A program made the translations under genes and the position numbers. Shown here in pieces: positions 49,599-58,458 of a DNA stretch of 64,000 nucleotides. The notes beneath the pieces were generated by a model. The model ran no database searches, was not told the origin of the DNA, and worked only from the letters and a program-made list of their open reading frames with translations. The number at the start of each line of letters is the position of its first letter. The stretch's first letter is position 1. The DNA comes from Bradyrhizobium sp. 21 (GTDB lineage: Bacteria > Pseudomonadota > Alphaproteobacteria > Rhizobiales > Xanthobacteraceae): assembly GCF_023073335.1 (NCBI RefSeq), contig NZ_JADPJG010000004.1, positions 111,282 through 175,281 on the forward strand. Reading direction: 5' to 3'.

Positions 49599-49664
49599 GT
49601 TCAATAGTTCTTGAACCAATTGACTCCTGAACCGGCCTCATCGATAGTTCAATAAACATTGAAC
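49599..49664. promoter_or_regulatory. Two matching operators for the ArsR/MFS divergent pair
   Basis: GTTCAAT-AAAC-ATTGAAC (49647-49664) is a perfect 7-4-7 inverted repeat. GTTCAAT-AGTT-CTTGAAC (49599-49616) has the same spacing with one mismatch. Centres are 48 bp apart, one site near each gene start. Confidence 0.72.
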
Positions 49665-49677
49665 ATAGGACTTTCCA

Positions 49678-50847
49678 ATGAGCGTGTTCTGGCTGGCCTT
49701 GGCGGCCTTCGCGATTGGTACCGAAGGCTTTGTCATTGCAGGGCTTTTGCCATCGGTCGCCAGCGACTTGTCGATTTCCGTCCCGGCCGCCGGGCAATTG
49801 GTCACCGCCTACGCTCTCACCTACGCGGTCGGCTCCCCGATCCTGGCGGTAACATTGAACAATATCGACCGCCGCACCGTGCTGGCCTTGGCGCTGGTGA
49901 CCTTCATCGCCGGAAACCTCGCGGCAATGGTGGCATCCAGTTACGTCCTGCTGCTGGCCTCGCGCATGCTGATGGCGCTGGGCTCGGGGCTGTGCATGCC
50001 GACCGCGCTCGCGGTGTCCGTGGCGGTCGCCTCGCCGGAGCGGCGCGGCCGCGCAGTGGCGCTGGTCACGTCGGGACTCACGGTTGCGACCGTTATCGGC
50101 GTCCCGCTCGGCAATCTCGTCGGCAGCCTGTTTGGCTGGAGTGCGACCTTTGCCATGGTCGCCCTGATCGGCGCCGTCGCGCTCGCGGGCCTGCTGCTCG
50201 GCCTGCCCCGAGGCTTGCCGCGCAACACGGCCTCGCTCAGCGAGCGGCTGGCGGTGGCGCGTCACCGCCATGTCCTGGTCGCGCTTGTAATCACGACCCT
50301 ATGGGCACTCGGCGGCTTCACCATGTTCACCTATTTCGCGGTTCCGCTGCGCGGCCTCGGATTCGACGCTTCGCAGATCAGCCTTGCGCTGCTGGTGTTC
50401 GGTGGCGCCGCCGCGATCGGCAACATGCTCGGGGGCGTCCTGGCCGACCGGCTGGGCACGCTTGCCACCGCAGCACTCGGGCTCGCCGGAATGGCGAGCG
50501 CGCTTTTCCTGCATTCGTTGGTGCTGAAATTCCTCCCAGGCCAGGCGCATTGCGCGATCCTGGGCCCGATCTTCCTCCAGGGGATTTCGGGCTGGGCGTT
50601 CTATCCGGCCCAGATCGCCGGCATCATCCGGATCGAGCCGCAGGCCTCGATGATCGCGCTCTCTCTGAACGCTTCCGCGATGTATCTCGGTTTCGCCATC
50701 GGCGGGGCGCTCGGCGGCGCGGTGTTGGCCACCCTCTCGTCAAGCGACCTCGGCTGGATCGGCGGAGCCAGCGTCGCAGCCTCGCTTCTGCTGCATCTCG
50801 CCCGGGGCTGGCAGGCCCGGTCAAAACCGGTCAAAATTGCCGGTTGA
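49678..50847 (+). CDS. MFS transporter of the AraJ/arabinose-efflux type
   Basis: A 389-residue major-facilitator protein with twelve predicted helices. The first is LAAFAIGTEGFVIAGLLPSVA; the conserved loop LASRMLMALGSGLCMPTAL and SPERRGRAVALVTSGLTVATVIGVPLG (the drug-antiporter-like motif C region) follow. Length and order match drug-efflux antiporters of the DHA1 type. It exports an unknown compound, probably sensed by the divergent ArsR regulator. Ribosome site TAGGA lies upstream. Confidence 0.92.
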   Translation: MSVFWLALAAFAIGTEGFVIAGLLPSVASDLSISVPAAGQLVTAYALTYAVGSPILAVTLNNIDRRTVLALALVTFIAGNLAAMVASSYVLLLASRMLMALGSGLCMPTALAVSVAVASPERRGRAVALVTSGLTVATVIGVPLGNLVGSLFGWSATFAMVALIGAVALAGLLLGLPRGLPRNTASLSERLAVARHRHVLVALVITTLWALGGFTMFTYFAVPLRGLGFDASQISLALLVFGGAAAIGNMLGGVLADRLGTLATAALGLAGMASALFLHSLVLKFLPGQAHCAILGPIFLQGISGWAFYPAQIAGIIRIEPQASMIALSLNASAMYLGFAIGGALGGAVLATLSSSDLGWIGGASVAASLLLHLARGWQARSKPVKIAG

Positions 50848-50854
50848 TGGGCAT

Positions 50855-50880
50855 TTTTCGGGGTTTCGCCGCCCCGAAAA
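50855..50880 (+). terminator. Hairpin after the MFS gene
   Basis: Nine-base stem TTTTCGGGG/CCCCGAAAA with an eight-base loop, just after the MFS stop. Its AT-rich base could serve termination in either direction. Confidence 0.75.
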
Positions 50881-50928
50881 CTGGTCTAAGACCCACCCGC
50901 GCGCAAGGGAGACCACGCGCTCTCGGCC

Positions 50929-50959
50929 AAGGGACGCGCAGCAAGCGCGCCCTTTTTTT
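50929..50959 (+). terminator. Terminator-like structure in the carB leader
   Basis: A stem AAGGG-(A)-CGCGC with GCGCG-CCCTT (one bulged A) and the loop AGCAA, followed by seven Ts in total. It lies 30 bp before the carB ATG, where a terminator would lie within the carB leader if the promoter is upstream of it. It may be an attenuator. Confidence 0.7.
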
Positions 50960-50988
50960 GTGCCCAAATTCCACTTCGGCGAGAGTTG

Positions 50989-53900
50989 ATGCCCAAACGT
51001 ACAGACATCACCACCATCCTGATCATCGGCGCCGGTCCCATCGTGATCGGCCAGGCCTGCGAGTTCGACTATTCGGGCACCCAGGCGGTGAAAACGCTGA
51101 AGGAAGAGGGCTACCGCATCGTCCTCGTCAATTCCAACCCGGCCACCATCATGACCGACCCGGAATTGGCGGACGCGACCTATATCGAGCCGATCACGCC
51201 CGAGATCGTCGCGAAAATCATCGAGAAGGAACGTCACGTCATTCCCGGCGGCTTCGCGCTGCTGCCGACCATGGGCGGCCAGACCGCGCTGAACTGCGCG
51301 CTGTCGCTGCGCCAGCAAGGCACGCTGGAAAAGTTCGACGTCGAGATGATCGGCGCCACCGCGGACGCGATCGACAAGGCCGAGGACCGCCAGCTGTTCC
51401 GCGAGGCCATGACCAAGATCGGGCTCGAGACGCCGAAGTCGCGGCTCGCCAACGCCTCGGCCCTGAAGAAGTCCTTCCGCGACAAACGCCAGGCCGAACG
51501 CGAGAAGCTCTCGGGCGCGGCCCTCGAAGAGCACGATCGGCAGTGGACGATGGGCGAGAGCGACCGCCGCAAGCGCTATCAGGAATATGCGCTGGGCCAG
51601 GCGCTGATGGCGCTGTCCGAGATCGGCCTGCCCGCGATCATCCGTCCCTCCTTCACGATGGGCGGCACCGGCGGCGGCATTGCCTACAACAAGGAAGAGT
51701 TCCTCGACATCATCGAGCGCGGTCTCGACGCGTCTCCGACCAACGAAGTGCTGATCGAAGAATCCGTGCTCGGCTGGAAAGAGTACGAGATGGAGGTGGT
51801 GCGCGACAAGAAAGACAATTGCATCATCGTCTGCTCGATCGAGAACCTCGATCCGATGGGCGTGCACACCGGCGATTCCATCACGGTGGCACCGGCGCTG
51901 ACGCTGACCGACAAGGAATACCAGATCATGCGCGACGCCTCGCTGGCGGTGCTGCGCGAGATCGGCGTCGAGACCGGCGGCTCCAACGTGCAGTTCGGCG
52001 TCAATCCCGAGGACGGCCGCATGGTCGTCATCGAGATGAACCCGCGCGTGTCGCGATCCTCCGCTTTGGCTTCGAAAGCCACCGGCTTTCCGATCGCCAA
52101 GGTCGCCGCGAAGCTTGCGGTCGGCTACACGCTCGACGAAATCGCCAATGACATCACCGGCGGCGCCACGCCGGCCTCGTTCGAACCGACGATCGACTAT
52201 GTCGTCACCAAGGTGCCGCGTTTCGCCTTCGAGAAATTCCCCGGCGCCTCCACCACGCTGACGACGTCGATGAAGTCGGTCGGCGAAGTCATGGCGATCG
52301 GCCGCACCTTCCAGGAAAGCCTGCAGAAGGCGTTGCGCGGACTCGAGACCGGATTGACCGGCCTCGACGAGATCGAGATCGAAGGTCTCGGCCGCGACGA
52401 CGACAAGAACGCGATCCGCGCCGCACTCGGCACGCCGACGCCGAACCGGCTGCTCCAGGTCGCGCAGGCGATGCGGCTCGGCTGGTCGGACGAGGAAATC
52501 TTCAACTCCTGCAAGATCGACCCGTGGTTCCTCGGCGAGATGCGCGGCATCGTCGTCATGGAGGAGAAGGTCAGGAAGAGCGGCCTGCCCGGCAACGCCT
52601 TCGGCATGCGCACGCTCAAGGCCATGGGCTTCTCCGATGCGCGGCTCGCGGTGCTCGCGCAGACGACGGAAGCCGAGGTGACGGCGAAGCGGCACGCGCT
52701 CGACGTCCGCCCGGTCTACAAGCGCATCGACACCTGCGCGGCCGAGTTCGCTTCGCCCACCGCCTACATGTACTCGACCTACGAGGCGCCGTTCGCGGGT
52801 ACGCCTGCGGACGAGAGCAAGCCGTCGGACAAGAAGAAGGTCATCATCCTCGGCGGCGGCCCAAACCGTATCGGCCAGGGCATCGAATTCGACTATTGCT
52901 GCTGTCACGCCTGCTTCGCGCTGCATGACGCCGGCTACGAATCCATCATGGTCAACTGCAACCCGGAGACGGTGTCGACCGACTACGACACCGCCGACCG
53001 GCTCTATTTCGAGTCGCTCACCGCCGAGGACGTGCTGGAGATCATCGCCAAGGAGCGCACCAACGGCACGCTGCATGGCGTGATCGTGCAGTTCGGCGGC
53101 CAGACTCCGCTGAAGCTGGCGCGCGCGCTGGAAGCTGCCGAAGTGCCGATCCTCGGCACCTCGCCCGACGCCATCGATCTCGCGGAAGACCGCGACCGCT
53201 TCAAGCGGGTGCTCGACAAGCTGCGGCTGAAGCAGCCGAAGAACGGCATCGCCTATTCGGTCGAGCAGGCGCGGCTGGTCGCGACCGATCTCGGCCTGCC
53301 GCTGGTGGTGCGCCCGTCCTACGTGCTCGGCGGCCGCGCGATGCAGATCATCCGCGAGGAGAACCAGCTCAGCGATTACCTGCTCGGCACGCTGCCGGAG
53401 CTGGTGCCGGCCGACGTCAAGGCGCGCTACCCGAACGACAAGACCGGCCAGATCAACACCGTGCTCGGCAAGAACCCGCTGCTGTTCGACCGCTATCTGT
53501 CCGACGCGACCGAGATCGACGTCGACTGCCTGTGCGACGGCAAGGACACCTTCATCGTCGGCATCATGGAGCACATCGAGGAAGCCGGCATCCATTCCGG
53601 CGACAGCGCCTGCTCGCTGCCGCCGCACTCGCTCGATGCCAAGATGATCGGGGAGCTGGAGCGGCAGACCCGCGAGCTCGCGCTCGGCCTCGACGTTGTC
53701 GGCCTGATGAACGTGCAATACGCCATCAAGGACGGCGAGATCTACGTGCTCGAAGTCAACCCGCGCGCCTCGCGCACGGTGCCCTTCGTCGCCAAGGTGG
53801 TTGGCACGCCCGTTGCGAAGATCGCGGCGCGCATCATGGCCGGCGAGAAGCTCCCCGACTTCAAACTGAAGAAGGCCGACTTCGACCATGTCGGCGTGAA

Positions 53901-54453
53901 GGAATCGGTGTTTCCGTTCGCCCGCTTCCCCGGCGTCGATACCGTGCTCGGCCCCGAGATGCGCTCGACCGGCGAGGTCATGGGCATCGACCGCTCCTTC
54001 GCGGTGGCGTTCGCCAAGAGCCAGCTCGGCGGCGGGACGCGGGTGCCGCGCAAGGGCACGGTGTTCGTCTCGGTTCGCGAGAGCGACAAGACGCGGATCG
54101 CCGAGGCCGTTCGCGAGCTGCATTCGCTCGGCTTCAAGGTGCTGGCGACGTCGGGCACGGCGCGCTTCCTCACCGACCAGGGCATCCCGACCGAGAAGGT
54201 GAACAAGGTGTTGGAGGGACGGCCGCACATCGTGGACGCCATCACCAATGGCGACGTCCAGCTCGTCTTCAACACCACCGAAGGCCCGCAGGCGCTCGCC
54301 GACAGCCGTTCGCTGCGTCGCGCGGCCCTCTTGCATAAAGTGCCGTATTACACCACTCTTTCCGGGGCCGTGGCGGCCGCGCAGGGCATCCGCGCCTATC
54401 TGGGCGGGGACCTTGAGGTTCGGACCCTGCAGAGCTACTTTTCGGAAACCTGA
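50989..54453 (+). CDS. carB: Carbamoyl-phosphate synthase large subunit CarB
   Basis: A 1154-residue synthetase with two homologous ATP-grasp halves and a C-terminal allosteric domain. The first half starts [20 protein letters not shown], and the second [20 protein letters not shown]; each has an oligomerisation or ATP-grasp section in turn (for example [16 protein letters not shown]). The C-terminal MGS-like domain begins near [14 protein letters not shown]. It makes carbamoyl phosphate from bicarbonate, two ATP and ammonia delivered by CarA. The ATG at 50989 is chosen over the TTG directly before it. The opposite strand carries a very long open frame, which is a shadow. A terminator-like hairpin lies 30 bp upstream. 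Confidence 0.98.
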   Translation: MPKRTDITTILIIGAGPIVIGQACEFDYSGTQAVKTLKEEGYRIVLVNSNPATIMTDPELADATYIEPITPEIVAKIIEKERHVIPGGFALLPTMGGQTALNCALSLRQQGTLEKFDVEMIGATADAIDKAEDRQLFREAMTKIGLETPKSRLANASALKKSFRDKRQAEREKLSGAALEEHDRQWTMGESDRRKRYQEYALGQALMALSEIGLPAIIRPSFTMGGTGGGIAYNKEEFLDIIERGLDASPTNEVLIEESVLGWKEYEMEVVRDKKDNCIIVCSIENLDPMGVHTGDSITVAPALTLTDKEYQIMRDASLAVLREIGVETGGSNVQFGVNPEDGRMVVIEMNPRVSRSSALASKATGFPIAKVAAKLAVGYTLDEIANDITGGATPASFEPTIDYVVTKVPRFAFEKFPGASTTLTTSMKSVGEVMAIGRTFQESLQKALRGLETGLTGLDEIEIEGLGRDDDKNAIRAALGTPTPNRLLQVAQAMRLGWSDEEIFNSCKIDPWFLGEMRGIVVMEEKVRKSGLPGNAFGMRTLKAMGFSDARLAVLAQTTEAEVTAKRHALDVRPVYKRIDTCAAEFASPTAYMYSTYEAPFAGTPADESKPSDKKKVIILGGGPNRIGQGIEFDYCCCHACFALHDAGYESIMVNCNPETVSTDYDTADRLYFESLTAEDVLEIIAKERTNGTLHGVIVQFGGQTPLKLARALEAAEVPILGTSPDAIDLAEDRDRFKRVLDKLRLKQPKNGIAYSVEQARLVATDLGLPLVVRPSYVLGGRAMQIIREENQLSDYLLGTLPELVPADVKARYPNDKTGQINTVLGKNPLLFDRYLSDATEIDVDCLCDGKDTFIVGIMEHIEEAGIHSGDSACSLPPHSLDAKMIGELERQTRELALGLDVVGLMNVQYAIKDGEIYVLEVNPRASRTVPFVAKVVGTPVAKIAARIMAGEKLPDFKLKKADFDHVGVKESVFPFARFPGVDTVLGPEMRSTGEVMGIDRSFAVAFAKSQLGGGTRVPRKGTVFVSVRESDKTRIAEAVRELHSLGFKVLATSGTARFLTDQGIPTEKVNKVLEGRPHIVDAITNGDVQLVFNTTEGPQALADSRSLRRAALLHKVPYYTTLSGAVAAAQGIRAYLGGDLEVRTLQSYFSET

Positions 54454-54458
54454 TCGCG

Positions 54459-54529
54459 AGCGGAAGGCCAAACCTTCCGCTAAGTGATTGGCGATGAAGC
54501 CACAATGGCCGGAGGAACTGTCCGGCCAT
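54459..54529 (+). terminator. Two hairpins after carB
   Basis: AGCGGAAGG-N5-CCTTCCGCT (54459-54481) begins 5 bp after the carB stop. ATGGCCGGA-N7-TCCGGCCAT follows at 54505-54529. Neither has a T-tract, so termination is likely but not certain. Confidence 0.6.
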
Positions 54530-54665
54530 ATGGTCGTTCTGTTCCGGCGCCAAGCCCATATGAACGTCCGGCGGCGGGTGCGTTGAGCCTCCGGATAGAC
54601 TGACGAATCAAGTTGCGTGCGCGCTGACATGTCGGGGCGCGCGCGACCGAAGGACGAGAGAAGAG

Positions 54666-55139
54666 ATGGAAAAGGTACCGATGACAGCGGGCGGCTTTGC
54701 AGCGCTCGGGGAAGAATTGAAGAAGCGCCAGTCGGAGGACCGTCCGCGGATCATCGAGCATATCGCCGAGGCGCGCTCGCATGGCGACCTGTCGGAAAAC
54801 GCGGAATATCATGCCGCGAAGGAAGAGCAGTCCCACAATGAGGGCCGCATCGCCGAGCTCGAGGACAAGCTTGCACGCGCCGACATCATCGACATCTCTA
54901 AGCTGTCCGGCGACACCATCAAGTTCGGCGCCACCGTGACACTTGTCGACGAGGACACCGAGAAGAAGGCGGTTTGGCAGATCGTCGGCGAGGTCGAGGC
55001 CGACGCCAAGAAGGGCCGCATCTCCATCACCTCGCCGCTCGCGCGCGCGCTGATCGGCAAGAAGAAGGGTTCGACCGTCGAGGTCAACGCACCCGGCGGC
55101 GCCAAGGCGTATGAGATCACCAAGGTGGAGTGGCGGTAG
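54666..55139 (+). CDS. greA: Transcription elongation factor GreA
   Basis: A 157-residue GreA. The N-terminal coiled coil contains the conserved acidic tip [12 protein letters not shown] (residues about 44-55), which reaches into the RNA polymerase channel to trigger transcript cleavage. The C-terminal FKBP-like domain carries [10 protein letters not shown] and the family's [16 protein letters not shown] stretch. It rescues backtracked polymerase. AGAGAAGAG precedes its ATG. It lies 212 bp after carB and has its own terminator at 55164. Confidence 0.97.
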   Translation: MEKVPMTAGGFAALGEELKKRQSEDRPRIIEHIAEARSHGDLSENAEYHAAKEEQSHNEGRIAELEDKLARADIIDISKLSGDTIKFGATVTLVDEDTEKKAVWQIVGEVEADAKKGRISITSPLARALIGKKKGSTVEVNAPGGAKAYEITKVEWR

Positions 55140-55163
55140 GGATTTGCCGCTGCGTATGATTGA

Positions 55164-55188
55164 AAAGGCCGCGCACTGCGCGGCCTTT
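55164..55188 (+). terminator. Intrinsic terminator of greA
   Basis: Eleven-base stem AAAGGCCGCGC/GCGCGGCCTTT with a three-base loop, 24 bp after the stop. Confidence 0.88.
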
Positions 55189-55227
55189 ATGTTGCGGGGA
55201 ATGTGAGGTGAAGCGCTCACTCAGCCC

Positions 55228-55366
55228 TCGTGTCCCGGACGCGCTGCAGCGTTCTTACGCTGCTGCGCTGAGCCGGGACCCAGAAGGCAACGCGGATGCG
55301 GTGAGATGGGCCCCGGCTCTGCAGCGCACCGCTGAAGAAGCGTTGCGCTGCGTCCGGGGCACGAGA
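55228..55366. repeat. Large imperfect inverted repeat between greA and lrp
   Basis: TCGTGTCCCGGACGC at the left pairs with GCGTCCGGGGCACGA at the right, over 139 bp. The interior contains further GC-rich arms such as GCTGCAGCG/CGCTGCAGAGC. It resembles the dispersed extragenic palindromes of rhizobia. Confidence 0.75.
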
Positions 55367-55371
55367 TCGGG

Positions 55372-55851
55372 CTACCTCCGCCCCTTGACGTCCAGCGGCA
55401 CGGCGGCCTCGTATTTCGAATTATGCAGCACCAGCGAGGTCCGCACGTTGCGCACGTGGGGGGCCGCGGTCAGGTGCGTGACGAAATCCTGGAAGGTGGC
55501 CATATCGGGTGCGACGCATTTCAGGATGAAGTCGACTTCCCCCGACAGCATCCAGCACTCGCGCACCAGCGGCTCGGCGCGGACGAACGCCTCGAAGGCG
55601 CGCAAATCCGCCTCGGCCTGGCTGGAGAGGTGCACCGCGGCAAACACCGTGACGTCGAAGCCGAGCTTTCGCGCGTCCAGCAGCCCGCGATAGCCGAGGA
55701 TATACCCCTCCTCCTCCAGCGCCCGGACGCGGCGCAGGCAGGGCGGTGGCGAGATGCCGACGCGCTTGGCCAGCTCGACATTCGTGATTCGACCGTCGGC
55801 CTGAATCTCGGTGAGAATTTTCAGGTCGATCTCGTCTAGGTTCCGCGACAC
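55372..55851 (-). CDS. Lrp/AsnC-family transcriptional regulator
   Basis: A 159-residue regulator. The N-terminal HTH (LDEIDLKILTEIQADGRITNVELAKRVGISPPPCLRRVRALEEEGYI) is at about residues 4-50, and the C-terminal RAM ligand-binding domain follows (FEAFVRAEPLVRECWMLSGEVDFILKCVAPD). It senses an amino acid, typically through a dimer-of-dimers or octamer. It is divergent from trxB, and a perfect CGCAAT-type palindrome lies between them. The regulated genes are not known. Confidence 0.93.
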   Translation of the reverse strand: MSRNLDEIDLKILTEIQADGRITNVELAKRVGISPPPCLRRVRALEEEGYILGYRGLLDARKLGFDVTVFAAVHLSSQAEADLRAFEAFVRAEPLVRECWMLSGEVDFILKCVAPDMATFQDFVTHLTAAPHVRNVRTSLVLHNSKYEAAVPLDVKGRR

Positions 55852-55925
55852 GTGATTGGAACTCCTGGCCTTTGCGGCGGCATTCGGTGGCTTATCGCAA
55901 TCTCATAGCCCAGACCGCACGACCG

Positions 55926-55954
55926 GCGCAATTTTATTGCGCGTGCAACGCAAT
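55926..55954. promoter_or_regulatory. Palindrome and half-sites between the Lrp-type and trxB genes
   Basis: GCGCAAT-TTT-ATTGCGC (55926-55942) is a perfect 7-3-7 inverted repeat. A further half-site CGCAAT ends at 55954, and TCGCAAT occurs near 55895. Such repeated half-sites fit Lrp-type cooperative binding; this is an inference. Confidence 0.55.
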
Positions 55955-56116
55955 CGACTTTTGTTCCCTGTTGGAAAAATCCGCCGACAGGGAATGCAAT
56001 TCTTGCATAGCTCACCAGAAGGCTTAGATTAGCTCTGATATTTCAGCGCCTCCGCGAGGCCTCCCGGCACGTTCCGCGCCCGCGCTGCAAATCCCCCGTG
56101 AAAGGCGTCCGTCAGA

Positions 56117-57082
56117 ATGTCCGCCCCTGTCCATGCAAAGGTTGTCATTATTGGCTCCGGGCCTGCCGGCTATACGGCGGCGATCTACGCCGCGCGCGCG
56201 ATGCTTGAGCCGATCCTGATCCAGGGCATCCAGGCCGGCGGCCAGCTCACCATCACCACCGATGTCGAGAACTATCCGGGCTTCGCCGACGTGATCCAGG
56301 GCCCTTGGCTGATGGAACAGATGGAGAAGCAGGCGGTGCATGTCGGCACCAGGATCGTCTCCGACCTGGTCATCAAGCTCGACACCTCGCAGCGGCCGTT
56401 CCGCCTTACCTGCGACAGTGGGGATGTCTATCTCGCCGAAACCGTGATCCTCGCCACCGGCGCGCAAGCGCGCTGGCTCGGGCTGCCGTCCGAGGCGAAA
56501 TTCCAGGGCGGCGGCGTGTCGGCCTGCGCCACCTGCGACGGCTTCTTCTACCGCAACAAGGACGTCGTGGTGGTCGGCGGCGGCAATACCGCCGTCGAGG
56601 AAGCCCTGTACCTCACCAACCATGCCTCGCAGGTCACCATCGTGCATCGTCGCGATCACTTCCGCGCCGAACGCATCCTCCAGGAGCGTCTGTTCAAGCA
56701 CCCGAAGATCAAGGTGATCTGGGACTCGGCGCTCGACGAGATCTGCGGCACCGAGAACCCCAACAAGGTCACCCATGTGCGGCTGAAGAACGTCAAGACC
56801 GGCACGCTCACGGAGGTGAAGACCGATGGCGTGTTCGTCGCCATCGGCCACGCGCCGGCGACCGAGCTCGTGAAGGATCAGATCAAGCTCAAACCGTCCG
56901 GCTATGTCGAGGTCGCCCCGAATTCGACCGCGACCTCGGTGCCCGGTCTGTTCGCCGCCGGCGACGTCGCGGACGAGACCTATCGTCAGGCGGTCACAGC
57001 GGCCGGCCTCGGCTGCATGGCGGCGCTCGAAGCCGAACGTTTCTTGGCCCTGCGCGCCAGCGAGCGCGCGGCAGCGGAATAA
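56117..57082 (+). CDS. trxB: Thioredoxin reductase TrxB
   Basis: A 321-residue FAD flavoprotein. The FAD-binding GSGPAGYTAAIYAARA is near residue 12, the redox-active Cys137 and Cys140 are in SACATCDGFF, and the NADPH-binding GGGNTAVEEALYL follows. A C-terminal VPGLFAAGDVADETYRQAVTAAG returns to FAD. It reduces thioredoxin with NADPH. It is divergent from the Lrp-type regulator, and a LysR gene begins 5 bp after its stop, so the two are probably in one transcript. Confidence 0.96.
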   Translation: MSAPVHAKVVIIGSGPAGYTAAIYAARAMLEPILIQGIQAGGQLTITTDVENYPGFADVIQGPWLMEQMEKQAVHVGTRIVSDLVIKLDTSQRPFRLTCDSGDVYLAETVILATGAQARWLGLPSEAKFQGGGVSACATCDGFFYRNKDVVVVGGGNTAVEEALYLTNHASQVTIVHRRDHFRAERILQERLFKHPKIKVIWDSALDEICGTENPNKVTHVRLKNVKTGTLTEVKTDGVFVAIGHAPATELVKDQIKLKPSGYVEVAPNSTATSVPGLFAAGDVADETYRQAVTAAGLGCMAALEAERFLALRASERAAAE

Positions 57083-57087
57083 AGATC

Positions 57088-58011
57088 ATGGCCCGAACAC
57101 GCGACGGATTTACGGATATGGACTGGGACAAGCTGAAGGTGTTTCACGCGGCGGCGGAGGCGGGCAGCTTCACGCATGCGGGCGAGCAGCTCGGCCTGTC
57201 GCAATCGGCGGTGTCACGTCAGGTCTCGGCGCTGGAGCAGGAGCTCTCGGTCTCGCTGTTCCACCGCCACGCCCGCGGCCTGATCCTCACCGAACAGGGC
57301 GACCTCTTGTTCCGCACCGCGCATGACGTGTTCATGCAGCTGCAGGCGGCGCGCGCCAAACTGACCGACAGCCGCGAGCGGCCGAGCGGCGATCTCAAGA
57401 TCACCACCACGCCCGGCGTCGGCATCAACTGGCTAATCCCCAGGCTCGGCGAATTCACGGCGCTCTATCCCGAGATCCGGATCTCGCTGATCGTCACCGA
57501 CGAGGAGCTGGACCTGTCGATGCGCGAGGCCGACGTCGCGATCCGCACCCGCAAGCCGACGCAGCCGGATCTCATCCAGCGCAAGCTCTTCGCGATGGGC
57601 TTCCACGCCTATTGCTCGCCGGATTACATCAAGCGCTTCGGCACGCCGCGCACGCTGGAGGAGCTCGACTCCCACCGCATCATCACGCTCTCCGACGGCA
57701 CCTTCGCGCCGCATCTTCAGAACCGCAATTGGCTGGTCGAAGCGGGGCGCAACGGCTCGGGTCCGCGCGAAGCCTATTTCAGGGTCAACAACATCCTGGG
57801 CCTCGTGCGCGCCTGTCAGCAGGGCCTCGGCATTGCTGCGCTGCCGGACTATCTGATCGAAGAGCAGAGCCGCCTCGTGCAGCTGTTCGGCGAATCGGAT
57901 TCGATCCAGCTCGATACGTATTTTGTCTATCCGGAAGAGCTGAAGACGGTCGCGCGCGTGCAAGTGTTCCGCGACTTCGTGGTGAGCAAGGCGCAGCGCT
58001 GGCCGTCCTGA
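57088..58011 (+). CDS. LysR-family transcriptional regulator
   Basis: A 307-residue regulator with the LysR winged HTH (DKLKVFHAAAEAGSFTHAGEQLGLSQSAVSRQVSALEQEL, residues about 12-50) and a periplasmic-binding-protein-like effector domain. The start at 57088 follows the trxB stop by 5 bp, indicating co-transcription. Effector residues such as VADVAIRTRKPTQPDLIQRKL-like segments belong to a group of LysR regulators similar to GcvA. It may respond to redox or metabolite signals and regulate trxB; this link is positional only. A perfect terminator lies 170 bp downstream. Confidence 0.92.
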   Translation: MARTRDGFTDMDWDKLKVFHAAAEAGSFTHAGEQLGLSQSAVSRQVSALEQELSVSLFHRHARGLILTEQGDLLFRTAHDVFMQLQAARAKLTDSRERPSGDLKITTTPGVGINWLIPRLGEFTALYPEIRISLIVTDEELDLSMREADVAIRTRKPTQPDLIQRKLFAMGFHAYCSPDYIKRFGTPRTLEELDSHRIITLSDGTFAPHLQNRNWLVEAGRNGSGPREAYFRVNNILGLVRACQQGLGIAALPDYLIEEQSRLVQLFGESDSIQLDTYFVYPEELKTVARVQVFRDFVVSKAQRWPS

Positions 58012-58184
58012 TTTCCGCATGTCTGACATGCGGCCCAGGCTGTTGCTGCATGCCGCGCGTCAAGCTCATACTGGTTGCACGCTGAGCCTTCGCGTTGCGC
58101 ATTTGTCCCCCTCCTCCAGTGGCGCGGGAGTTCAGTAATCCCTCTTGGAAGGTGATTGTGTCGGCCTCACGTGGCCAATACCTT

Positions 58185-58214
58185 AAGCCGGACCCTCTGG
58201 GTCCGGCTTTTTTT
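58185..58214 (+). terminator. Intrinsic terminator 170 bp after the LysR gene
   Basis: Eleven-base stem AAGCCGGACCC/GGGTCCGGCTT with a three-base loop and seven Ts. It ends either the trxB-lysR message or a short transcript in between. Confidence 0.9.
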
Positions 58215-58246
58215 CTGCCCCGTTGGGCTTTCGCGCTCCGCGTGTA

Positions 58247-58286
58247 TTGACAGTTCCACGCATACCCCGCATCATTTGCAAATGAT
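58247..58286 (+). promoter_or_regulatory. Promoter-like sequence with overlapping palindrome
   Basis: TTGACA (58247-58252) and CATCAT (58270-58275) are 17 bp apart. The perfect palindrome ATCATTTGCAAATGAT (58271-58286) covers the -10 and the expected start, so a dimeric repressor could control it. Confidence 0.45.
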
Positions 58287-58412
58287 CACGAAGTCGTGCG
58301 CAGCACTCGCGAAAAAAGGTCCCTGCCCGGGGCCTCGGATTTTTGCGCGCGCTAGCTAAGCTTCGTCATCGCTGCAAATCCCGAAAACCCCGCCGCCTGG
58401 ACGGGGTTTTTT
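58282..58412 (+). ncRNA. Candidate small RNA
   Basis: A transcript of about 130 nt would run from the promoter-like sequence to a strong intrinsic terminator (AAAACCCCG-N9-CGGGGTTTT with a T run, 58384-58412). There is no ORF with a ribosome site within it. Expression and function are unproven. Confidence 0.4.
58384..58412 (+). terminator. Intrinsic terminator before the DapA-family gene
   Basis: Nine-base stem AAAACCCCG/CGGGGTTTT, nine-base loop and six Ts, 46 bp before the next ATG. Confidence 0.88.
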
Positions 58413-58458
58413 CATGCGCCTCCGTCTCAGGTTTTTTTCCCCGAGAAGGAGATGGAAC

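Larger units (their letters stand above)
58012..58458. other. Intergenic stretch with two terminators and a candidate small-RNA gene
   Basis: No ORF is supported in these 447 bp. They hold a terminator at 58185-58214, a promoter-like pair at 58247-58275, a 16-bp palindrome at 58271-58286 and a second terminator at 58384-58412, followed by the DapA-family gene. Confidence 0.7.

Noticed and set aside
50821..54630. A 1269-residue open frame antisense to carB
   Set aside because: It is the high-GC shadow of carB; its product is an Arg/Asp/Val-rich low-complexity chain without domains.
56305..58011. A 568-residue frame that appears to join trxB and lysR regions
   Set aside because: Its first half is an out-of-frame reading of trxB; only the LysR part from 57088 is real.
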